Assembly: GCA_946628745.1 (NCBI GenBank)
Contig: CAMOXA010000004.1
Span: 1 to 20,817, forward strand
Length of the DNA: 20,817 nt
Source: an uncultured Verrucomicrobiota bacterium
Lineage (GTDB): Bacteria; Verrucomicrobiota; Kiritimatiellia; RFP12; UBA1067
Reading direction: 5' to 3'
Shown here piece after piece: positions 1-5,869 of the stretch (position 1 is the first letter of the stretch; each line of letters starts with the position of its first letter). The translations under genes were made by a program, and so were the position numbers. The notes below the pieces were generated by a model. The model was not told the origin of the DNA, made no database searches, and worked only from the letters and a program-made list of their open reading frames with translations.

Positions 1-229
1 TCGTCGGGCCCGCGGCGCCGACCCGCCAGTTACCCTCGCCGCCCACCACCACCGGGCCGCAATGGTACAGCGCCCCGCCGCGGAAGTCGACGTCGATCCT
101 GTTGCCGTCCGCGAACCATTTGTGAAACTTGTCACGCCCGGTGTGTATCAGCCCCGTTATGCTCACCGCGTCGCCGGCCCTGAGCTCGCGCACGCGTTTT
201 TCGTCGACGGGCAGATGTATTTCTTTCAT
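1..229 (-). CDS. Class I fumarate hydratase / L(+)-tartrate dehydratase, beta subunit (3' part missing)
   Basis: N-terminal 76 codons of the beta (C-terminal type) subunit of a two-subunit Fe-S hydro-lyase. The gene runs off the left edge, so the stop is not seen. The product starts MKEIHLP and contains SITGLIHTGRD followed by KFHKW, the usual beta-subunit pattern in which an Arg-Asp pair lies early in the swivelling domain, and then CGPVVV and a GxxGPT-type segment just before the edge. The ATG at 229 has a good Shine-Dalgarno (GGGAAGGAAG, 4 nt before the start). It follows the alpha subunit by 19 nt with an 8-codon minicistron between them. The family adds water to fumarate (malate) or removes it from tartrate; substrate cannot be decided from this part. 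The identity is strongly supported by the preceding alpha subunit. Confidence 0.85.
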   Translation of the reverse strand, partial: MKEIHLPVDEKRVRELRAGDAVSITGLIHTGRDKFHKWFADGNRIDVDFRGGALYHCGPVVVGGEGNWRVGAAGPT

Positions 230-252
230 TGCGCTTCCTTCCCGTTCTTCAT
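226..252 (-). other. 8-codon minicistron between fumarase alpha and beta subunits
   Basis: A 27-nt frame (MKNGKEAQ, then TGA) fills the gap between the two fumarase subunits exactly. Its ATG overlaps the alpha TGA as ATGA, and its own TGA overlaps the beta ATG as ATGA. The Shine-Dalgarno of the beta subunit lies inside it. It may simply be spacer, but ribosomes ending alpha could reinitiate here and then on beta. There is no evidence that the peptide itself has a role. Confidence 0.3.
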
Positions 253-1094
253 TCGAACACCGCGGTTCTTCTTCGCGCCGCCCAGCACATGTAGGCGACA
301 GTCACGAAAAAGCTCGCCGGCACACGCGGCCTCGCCGCTATTTTCACACCCAAGAGCGTCGTTCTGCCGCCAAGCCCCATCGGTCCTATCCCGAGCGAGT
401 TGGCCTCTTTGAGAAGAGTCTTTTCAAGTTTCGCGAGGCGCGGGTCGGGCGAGGCATCGTCCAGCGGACGAAGGAGCTGCTCCTTGGCGGTTTCCCATCC
501 GGCGGCGCGGTCGCCGCCTATGCAAACGCCCAGAATCCCCGGAGCGCATCCATATCCCAGAGCCTTCGTCACGGCATCCAGCACGCAACGCCTGACGCCG
601 GCGAGATCGCGCCCGGCGCAGAGCCCGGCGTCCGGCAGCGAATACTGGCGGGACATGTTCTCGGATCCGCCCCCCTTCATGATCAGCGTCACTTCCGGCG
701 GACGCGTCGCGTCCGCCGGGGCCCGGTAGTGCACGACCGGCGCGCCTTCGGCGCAATTGTCGTCATGCGAGCGGCCGTCGACGGAATCTATGCAGTTCTT
801 TCTCAGCATCCCCCGCGCGGTAGCGAGCGCGACCGCCTTCTTGAGCACTTCCGGCGAGACGCGCCGCCTCAGCCTCTCGTCGACGAAGAACGTCAGAGTG
901 CCCGTGTCCTGGCAGACGGGCGAGGACTGCCGTCTGGCGAGCGCGCAGTTCTCGAGTATTGTCGACAGCACGACCGCGGCGCCGCCGCCGCGCTCTTCGC
1001 GCCTCAAAGCCGAGCGGAGCGCGCGCTCGACGTCGTCCGGCACCGACGAACTCGTTTCGCGTATCAGATCCGCGATTCTTTCAGCGACAGTCAT
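249..1094 (-). CDS. Class I fumarate hydratase / L(+)-tartrate dehydratase, alpha subunit
   Basis: A 281-residue alpha (N-terminal type) subunit of an oxygen-sensitive [4Fe-4S] hydro-lyase that interconverts fumarate and malate, or dehydrates tartrate; it acts in the cytoplasm with the beta subunit encoded next. Visible motifs are PVCQDTGT at residues 59-66 (C61 a likely cluster ligand), LRKNCIDS and NCAEGAPVVHYR around 97-124, KGGGSENMS at 140-148, YGCAPG followed by a GVCIGGDRAAG loop, and GPMGLGGRTT near the C-terminus. Length fits two-subunit enzymes rather than fused FumA/FumB. The start at 1094 (MTVAERIADLI) gives the normal family N-terminus; the frame is open further upstream but that part overlaps the preceding gene. 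It begins 2 nt after the stop of the sigma-like gene. Choosing fumarase over tartrate dehydratase is not possible from the sequence. Confidence 0.9.
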   Translation of the reverse strand: MTVAERIADLIRETSSSVPDDVERALRSALRREERGGGAAVVLSTILENCALARRQSSPVCQDTGTLTFFVDERLRRRVSPEVLKKAVALATARGMLRKNCIDSVDGRSHDDNCAEGAPVVHYRAPADATRPPEVTLIMKGGGSENMSRQYSLPDAGLCAGRDLAGVRRCVLDAVTKALGYGCAPGILGVCIGGDRAAGWETAKEQLLRPLDDASPDPRLAKLEKTLLKEANSLGIGPMGLGGRTTLLGVKIAARPRVPASFFVTVAYMCWAARRRTAVFE

Positions 1095-1096
1095 CT

Positions 1097-1690
1097 CTAC
1101 ATCATTCCTTTCGTGTCGTGGTGCACCCACGCCTTTCGCATGAACTTCACCGCGCGCGAAAATATCTGGTCGACATTCGCCGCGGACGATATGTCCAGCA
1201 TGTCCCTTACCTCCTCGCTGGACAGGAAAAAGCGCGTCTTCAGCAGCATCACGTACGCCCGCTCCGGGTCGGTGTTCCACAGGTCTCTGAAGCACAGATG
1301 GGTCATGTTCCACGCCTCGTTGAGAGGTATCTTGCGGTCGTGAAACGGCACTTCCATCACTGTGTCGCCGTCCTCGGCGTCGGGATGGGCGCCTTCAATG
1401 GACACTTCGCCGTGCTTGTTCGGATCGGCGTTCAGTATGAACCCGCGCACGTACCGCCTGAGCCAGCCCTGCAGGCTGCCGCCGTCGTCGCGGTAGAGAT
1501 CGATCTTTCGCCTTGCGAGCATTTCCTCGTAAAGCATGCCCATCAAGTCGCCATCCGTTATCGAATAGCGCTTCATGAGCTCGGCGTTTTTGACGGTCTT
1601 CGTCTCCGGGACGATCACCTTCTCCCACACGAGCTTCCAGCCCGCGTCGCCGCCTTCTTTAACAAGCTCGTACCATTCGTGGTCTGTCAT
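1097..1690 (-). CDS. Divergent sigma-70-family (ECF-like) RNA polymerase sigma factor
   Basis: A 197-residue cytoplasmic protein resembling a small sigma factor. A region-2-like helix is seen in the first half (ELMKRYSITDGDLMGMLYEE, then RRKIDLYRDDGGSLQGWLRR and YVRGFIL), matching the pattern in which an Asp-Leu-Tyr-Arg stretch is followed by a Trp-Leu-Arg-Arg helix. A region-4-like helix-turn-helix lies at the end (RAYVMLLKTRFFLSSEEVRD, MLDIS, then SRAVKFMRKAW). Two starts compete: ATG 1714 overlaps the preceding stop as ATGA, but ATG 1690 has a much better Shine-Dalgarno (GGGGGGAGG, 9 nt away), so 1690 was chosen. No anti-sigma factor is evident beside it. It may regulate genes elsewhere. 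The sigma assignment rests on pattern recognition only; a transposase-resolvase-like or other HTH protein is the alternative. Confidence 0.6.
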   Translation of the reverse strand: MTDHEWYELVKEGGDAGWKLVWEKVIVPETKTVKNAELMKRYSITDGDLMGMLYEEMLARRKIDLYRDDGGSLQGWLRRYVRGFILNADPNKHGEVSIEGAHPDAEDGDTVMEVPFHDRKIPLNEAWNMTHLCFRDLWNTDPERAYVMLLKTRFFLSSEEVRDMLDISSAANVDQIFSRAVKFMRKAWVHHDTKGMM

Positions 1691-1699
1691 GGCGTGCAA

Positions 1700-1708
1700 C
1701 CTCCCCCC
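1700..1708 (-). promoter_or_regulatory. Strong ribosome binding site deciding the sigma-like gene start
   Basis: GGGGGGAGG lies 9 nt before ATG 1690. It sits inside the eight extra codons that ATG 1714 would add, which favours the internal start for the sigma-like protein. Confidence 0.55.
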
Positions 1709-1710
1709 GG

Positions 1711-2028
1711 TCATGCGAACGTGAGCGCGCCTGGCACGGGTTCCATGCCGGGGCGCTTCAGCCATATGGCCGTCTCGTGTTTGCCGCGAATGAAATCGGC
1801 GTACGACATCTCGCCGGCCCCTTTTTTGATGCGGATGCGGCAGCCGGCAAGTTCAAAGACGCCGTCTTCGACCGGCGAACCTTCGCCGTCTTCGGCCGCG
1901 ACCGGCAGCATGCCGTCCGGGCCGAGGCCCCCGGCGAACGTGACGTTCACCGCCCAGCGCATCTTGCTGTCCTTGAGCTGGTGCGAGACGAACGTCAGCG
2001 TGATTGTCTTGCCTTCTGGCGTCTTCAT
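1711..2028 (-). CDS. Hypothetical protein, 105 residues
   Basis: I do not recognise this protein. The start ATG at 2028 overlaps the stop of the phosphodiesterase gene as ATGA; a longer open frame upstream is only overlap with that gene. The 105-residue product begins MKTPEGKTITLTFV, has no signal peptide or membrane segment, and alternates short hydrophobic strands with turns (WAVNVTFAGG, FELAGCRIRIKK, TAIWLKRPGM), which suggests a small beta-rich domain. The middle carries an acidic stretch (AAEDGEGSPVEDG). It ends 4 nt inside the alternative start of the sigma-like gene. The tight coupling on both sides says it is a real, co-translated gene; its function is unknown. Confidence 0.75.
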   Translation of the reverse strand: MKTPEGKTITLTFVSHQLKDSKMRWAVNVTFAGGLGPDGMLPVAAEDGEGSPVEDGVFELAGCRIRIKKGAGEMSYADFIRGKHETAIWLKRPGMEPVPGALTFA

Positions 2029-2540
2029 ATCGTGTAGTGCCTCAGTTCCCTGCCGTCGAAGTAGCCGAACGAACATGACGAGCCGCCCTTCGGCAGCGAC
2101 ACCGAACCTGGATTGAAAATCTTGAGCCCGCATTCGAGCGTCTTTAGTTCCGGCACGTGCGTATGTCCGTGCGCGAGAACCGTGCCGATGCCGAGCGGCG
2201 GCAGTCTCAGCTCGTTCCACAAATGGCCGTGCGTCAGAAAGAATGTTTCGCCCCCGGCGTCGAGAACCGCGTAGTCGCCCATTATGGGGAACTTGAGCAG
2301 CATCTGGTCGACTTCGGCGTCGCAGTTGCCCCGCACGGCGATTATCCTGTCCGCGAGCGCGTTCAGCACGGCGACGACTCTTTCAGGGTCGTAAAAGCCC
2401 GGCACGCCGTTTCGCGGGCCGTGGTACAGAATGTCGCCAAGTATGGCGATCCTGTCGAAGCCGAGGCTCTCGCCGGCCTTCAGCGCGGCCTCGAGAGTGG
2501 AGGATACTCCGTGAATATCGCTTATAAAGAGAACTCTCAT
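2025..2540 (-). CDS. yfcE: YfcE-type metallophosphoesterase (phosphodiesterase)
   Basis: A 171-residue calcineurin-like metallophosphoesterase of the YfcE/MJ0936 type, a cytoplasmic enzyme of dinuclear-metal phosphodiester hydrolysis; natural substrates of this family are poorly known. All metal-site motifs are visible: DIH at residues 8-10, GD at 35-36, GNCD at 71-74 (N72), THGH with H104, and GHTH with H126 and H128. Length is close to E. coli YfcE (184). The start was set at ATG 2540 (MRVLFISDIHG); 12 extra upstream codons do not match the family and would overlap the SDR stop. There is no Shine-Dalgarno, but an extended -10 box ends 7 nt before the ATG, so a leaderless message is possible. 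Its stop overlaps the next start as ATGA. Confidence 0.9.
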   Translation of the reverse strand: MRVLFISDIHGVSSTLEAALKAGESLGFDRIAILGDILYHGPRNGVPGFYDPERVVAVLNALADRIIAVRGNCDAEVDQMLLKFPIMGDYAVLDAGGETFFLTHGHLWNELRLPPLGIGTVLAHGHTHVPELKTLECGLKIFNPGSVSLPKGGSSCSFGYFDGRELRHYTI

Positions 2541-2547
2541 GGCGCAT

Positions 2548-2556
2548 ATTATACCA
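2548..2556 (-). promoter_or_regulatory. Extended -10 promoter element before yfcE
   Basis: TGGTATAAT reads towards yfcE, a perfect -10 hexamer with an upstream TG at the extended position. No good -35 is seen 17 nt upstream. The hexamer ends 7 nt before the ATG, so a transcript starting here would have almost no leader, consistent with the missing Shine-Dalgarno. Confidence 0.45.
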
Positions 2557-2575
2557 AATTCGCTCCGCGCGCGCA

Positions 2576-3259
2576 CTACCCAATCGCGGCGGACTGTCCG
2601 CCGTCGACCGGCACTATGCAGCCCGTGGTGAAATCCGCGCCGAGCAGGTAGGCGACGGCGTCCGCCACCGCCTCAGGCGACGGTCGGCCAAGCGGACACG
2701 CCCCGGCCTTTTCGCGCACTGTCTCCGGCACCATGACCGGGCCAGGCGCGACGGCATTCACCCTTATGCGGCCGGAAAACCTGCGAGCCGCTTTCACTGT
2801 CTCTTCGAGCAGTCTCGCTTTCGACGATTCATAGGCGGTCTCGGGATTGAACCCCGGCCGCAGGACGCGGCAGTCGAGAATGTTGACGACAGATCTGCCG
2901 CCGCCCGCTTCTGCCATCAGTTCCGTGAGGCGCACTGCGGACGCCAGGTTCACGCGCTCTGTCTCCGCCGCGCCTCCGTCGAAAAGCGCCGCATTGTTCA
3001 CTATCGCGTCCGGCGGCGTACCGCCGAGAATCGCGAGCGCCGAGGCGAACAGCGTGTCGGCGCCGTCAGCTGCCGAAAGATCGGCGACGATATCCGCGCC
3101 GGCGTCGCCGCGGTGCGAGCTGCGCATCACACGCCAGCCGCGGTTCTCGAGCGCGGACGAAATGGCCGCGCCGAGCCGCTTCGTCCCTCCAGTCACGAGC
3201 ACGCTTCTGCGCCGCGCCTCGCCTGCGTTTTCTCCTGACGTGTTTGAAGAATGTTTCAT
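2576..3259 (-). CDS. Short-chain dehydrogenase/reductase, pteridine-reductase (FolM/PTR1)-like
   Basis: A 227-residue classical SDR with a Rossmann fold. The cofactor motif is TGGTKRLG at residues 23-30, the TGxxxRxG form typical of pteridine reductases that use NADPH. NNAA is at 88-91, catalytic Tyr143 and Lys147 lie in AYESSK, and the usual catalytic Ser is replaced by Asp129 in NILDCRV, again a mark of PTR1/FolM-like enzymes, which reduce dihydropterins such as dihydromonapterin. A VNAVAPGPV segment and a C-terminal VDGGQSA complete the fold. The start ATG at 3259 lies 28 nt after the kinase stop; the Shine-Dalgarno is poor. The first 18 residues are polar and outside the fold. Context gives no pterin genes, so the substrate is an inference; another SDR substrate is possible. 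Confidence 0.8.
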   Translation of the reverse strand: MKHSSNTSGENAGEARRRSVLVTGGTKRLGAAISSALENRGWRVMRSSHRGDAGADIVADLSAADGADTLFASALAILGGTPPDAIVNNAALFDGGAAETERVNLASAVRLTELMAEAGGGRSVVNILDCRVLRPGFNPETAYESSKARLLEETVKAARRFSGRIRVNAVAPGPVMVPETVREKAGACPLGRPSPEAVADAVAYLLGADFTTGCIVPVDGGQSAAIG

Positions 3260-3287
3260 GCTTTGTCCGGACCGCTGCCGCTCCCGT

Positions 3288-5240
3288 TCAGACCTTGACT
3301 TCGAGCCGCAGGGTCATCCAGCGCCCCTCGTGTTCGAACTTGAGGCCTATCGACGCCCTTTTCGCGCGCTCTCTCATTCCCGTCAGTCCGAAGTGCCCCG
3401 ACTCCGGACCGAGCGCGTGCATCGGGTCGAACGGTTCGCCGTCGTTGGCGACCGTGATCGTGAAGCCCCCGGGTGCCGGGTCGCTCGTCACGACTATCGT
3501 GCGGCATTTGCCGTGCTTGACCGCGTTTGTTATCGCCTCGCCGATTATGAACACGACCTCGGACAGGACCGACTCCGCCAGATGCTCCGGCAGTCCCCTG
3601 AAGCGCGTGCGCATTTTGACGACTCCGGAGCGCGCGAACTTGCGCGCGAGATCTCCGAACACTTTCTCGGGCGGCTGAGTGAAGAGCGTGTCGCTTCGCA
3701 TGTTGAAAATCCGCGCGCGCATCTCGTCCTTCGCGTGTGCGAGAAGCCCGTTCGCCTCCGTTACAGCCTGCACGACCTTGCCCGGAACATTCGGCGTGAA
3801 AGAGACTGCGGCGTTCAGGACCATCCGCGCGCTGGCGAGCTGCTGTTCGAGAGTGTCGTGAAGGTCCGCCGCCATCCTCTTGCGCTCCGCCGACAGCATC
3901 GCGAGGGCTCGCTCCTGCGAACGGGAGCGCACCAGCACTCCGCCGGCCGCGACAAGAGCCGCCAAAAGCGCCGCGACGACGCCGATCATCACCCCGCGCC
4001 CGATGCGCGATATGCAGTGTGCGCGCCATGCCGCGTCGCGATCGACCGACACGTCCGAGGCGGACGCCACTCGCATCGTCCACCCTCCTATCGCCGGCAG
4101 CTGCCCTGTAAGCTTTTCCAGATCCTCCTCAAGTTCGAGAACTCCCGTAACGGTGATGCAGGGCCCCCACGCCACATCGTCCGGCGAGAGTTCCTCCATC
4201 GTCTCGTCCATCGCGACATCAACCGTCACGCCCTGGCAGTCGATTACAAGATCGGCCCCGCCATTGCGCTCGACGAACGAAAGAAGCCTGCCGGAGCACA
4301 CCGCGAGCCTGCCGTCGTAGTTGAGAAAACTGCCGGATTTGTCGTAAGGGTAGCCGTCCAGCTCCGTCCATCCGACGCGCGCGGGCTCCGGCAGTTCGCC
4401 GCGACCCGTTCGCCTTACGGTGGCGCCTTCGAGCCTGCCGAGGCCGTGGCGTCGAGATGCGAAGCCTACCGCCTCGACCTCGTCGCCGGGTTCGACGTCT
4501 GTGCATGACGCGTTGACCTTGAGAGTCGCGCCGCCTCCGGCGAGCCATATGAACCGCCCCCGCTGGACGTATGTCACGACACCCTTGACATGCCGACGGT
4601 GCAGGTCGACGCCCTCCGGCGAATACGGCAGTATCGCGTCAAGCGCGGTGAAAGGCTTGGCGAAAGGGTCGCCTGCGGTAGCGACCGTACGCACATCTTC
4701 GGCCGAGTTCGCGCGCAGCAGCACGCCGATGAATTCGCTGCGGATGTTGAAAACGCTCATGGCGACGCCGTCGATCCTGAGCTCCGCGTCCAGCAGCGAC
4801 GCCCAGTCGGCCGCGCCGGACGGCACTTCGGCGTCGAACGTCCCGTCGGCTGTCGCCAGCGAAAGTCTCGTATAACCTTTGGTGGAGGACGGCGCGACAG
4901 CCGTGAGCACCCCTGTCAGCGCGACGCGCGCGTTGTCCCTTACGCCCCAGTCCAGATCCCGTAGCCGCGCGTCCGGAGCCGGCGGCAGAGTCCCGTGCGA
5001 GAGGAATTCGATTTCACAAGACATGAGCCCCGGCGCGAAAGAAAGTTCTGCCGTCTCTCCTCTTACAGCGATTCTGTCGCCCGGCGAAAACGCCGCCTCG
5101 ACGGTGGACGACCCCGCGAACCACACGGGTGCGCCGTGCGGCTCTGTCGCGACCACGCCGGAACCGGCGCTGTCGCGGGCGACATACGTCACCTGGCCGG
5201 TGACGCAGCAAATCGCCGCGAAAATGGCCGGGACAGTCAC
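3288..5240 (-). CDS. Membrane sensor histidine kinase (HisKA_3/NarX-like core) with OB-fold-like sensor
   Basis: A 650-residue sensor kinase, expected partner of the response regulator encoded just before it. Residues about 12-400 are beta-rich and look like several OB-fold-type modules (starts at CVTGQVTYVA, VALTGVLTAV, VKGVVTYVQR and VTGVLELEED), presumably periplasmic. One clear membrane helix is at about 412-434. The dimerisation/phosphoacceptor helix follows with RMAADLHDTLEQQ (H461), then the ATPase domain with EAITNAVKHG (N572), a DGEPFDP segment and GHFGLTGMRERA. The GTG start at 5240 overlaps the regulator stop as GTGA. The frame is open for 57 more codons, but those overlap the regulator and have no kinase character. 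Oddity: the N-terminus MTVPAIFAAICCVTG is hydrophobic but lacks the positive residues expected of a signal peptide. Confidence 0.85.
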   Translation of the reverse strand: MTVPAIFAAICCVTGQVTYVARDSAGSGVVATEPHGAPVWFAGSSTVEAAFSPGDRIAVRGETAELSFAPGLMSCEIEFLSHGTLPPAPDARLRDLDWGVRDNARVALTGVLTAVAPSSTKGYTRLSLATADGTFDAEVPSGAADWASLLDAELRIDGVAMSVFNIRSEFIGVLLRANSAEDVRTVATAGDPFAKPFTALDAILPYSPEGVDLHRRHVKGVVTYVQRGRFIWLAGGGATLKVNASCTDVEPGDEVEAVGFASRRHGLGRLEGATVRRTGRGELPEPARVGWTELDGYPYDKSGSFLNYDGRLAVCSGRLLSFVERNGGADLVIDCQGVTVDVAMDETMEELSPDDVAWGPCITVTGVLELEEDLEKLTGQLPAIGGWTMRVASASDVSVDRDAAWRAHCISRIGRGVMIGVVAALLAALVAAGGVLVRSRSQERALAMLSAERKRMAADLHDTLEQQLASARMVLNAAVSFTPNVPGKVVQAVTEANGLLAHAKDEMRARIFNMRSDTLFTQPPEKVFGDLARKFARSGVVKMRTRFRGLPEHLAESVLSEVVFIIGEAITNAVKHGKCRTIVVTSDPAPGGFTITVANDGEPFDPMHALGPESGHFGLTGMRERAKRASIGLKFEHEGRWMTLRLEVKV

Positions 5241-5869
5241 GCGATTATACCCCTGTGTATGCCTTCGGCCACAGCCTCGGCGCGGTCGCTCACGTTCATG
5301 TTGGCGAGGATGCTCTTCACATGCGTCTTGACGGTGTGAAGGCTGAGGTGCACGAGGTCGGCAATCTCTTCGTTCGTGTACCCTTTGGCGATGTATTTGA
5401 GAATCTGGCACTCCCTTGAGGTGAGCCCGCGCTCTCCGGCGCGCGCCTCGTAGACACGCTTGAGTTCGTCCGGCATGTACGTCCCGCCGGCGTACACGGT
5501 CTGTATGGCGTCCATCAACCGGTTCGGGTCGCTCTCCTTGAGCAGATACCCTTTCGCGCCTGTCTCTATCGCCCGGTACACATCTTCCTCCGCGTCCGAT
5601 GTCGAAAGCATCAACACCTTCGCCTCAGGATTGTCCGCGAGTATCTCGCCGAGTGCGGCGATTCCGTCCACCCCCGGCATCCGGACGTCGAGAAGCGTGA
5701 CGTCCGCGCCGCATCCGCGCACGAACGCGGCCGCGCCTTCGCCGCCGGACGCCTCGCCGACACATTCCACGTTGTCCACGAACGAGATCATGTACTTGAG
5801 GCCCATCCGTACGACGCTATGGTCGTCTATGATGCAGACTTTCACTGCCGGTTTTGCCGCGCTCTTCAC
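5237..5869 (-). CDS. NarL/FixJ-family response regulator
   Basis: A 210-residue DNA-binding response regulator. The receiver domain has the acidic pair D15-D16, phosphoacceptor D61 in LLDVRMPG, T90 in the LSTS segment and K111 in YLLKESD. A LuxR-type helix-turn-helix closes the protein (LTSRECQILKYIAKGYTNEE, then HLSLHTVKTHVKSIL). The GTG start at 5869 overlaps the GH31 stop as GTGA and has GGAGAAAGGGGAT upstream; a longer frame starting at 6046 lies inside GH31 and encodes an Arg-rich nonsense extension, so it was dropped. The gene is coupled to the kinase by a second GTGA overlap. Lying directly behind two secreted glycosidases, it may control their operon or other polysaccharide-use genes; no operator is visible. 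Confidence 0.92.
   Translation of the reverse strand: MKSAAKPAVKVCIIDDHSVVRMGLKYMISFVDNVECVGEASGGEGAAAFVRGCGADVTLLDVRMPGVDGIAALGEILADNPEAKVLMLSTSDAEEDVYRAIETGAKGYLLKESDPNRLMDAIQTVYAGGTYMPDELKRVYEARAGERGLTSRECQILKYIAKGYTNEEIADLVHLSLHTVKTHVKSILANMNVSDRAEAVAEGIHRGIIA
5244..5249 (-). promoter_or_regulatory. -10-like hexamer before the histidine kinase
   Basis: TATAAT, preceded by GGG, lies in the last codons of the regulator and 3 nt before the GTG of the kinase. There is no convincing -35 and no TG extension. It is one of four such hexamers in the window that all point to minus-strand starts. Function is uncertain. Confidence 0.25.

Noticed and set aside
2847..4508. Long plus-strand frame of 553 codons opposite the SDR and the kinase
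   Set aside because: It is the mirror of GC-rich coding sequence; the product is His/Arg-rich without domain character, and the minus strand carries clear SDR and kinase motifs.
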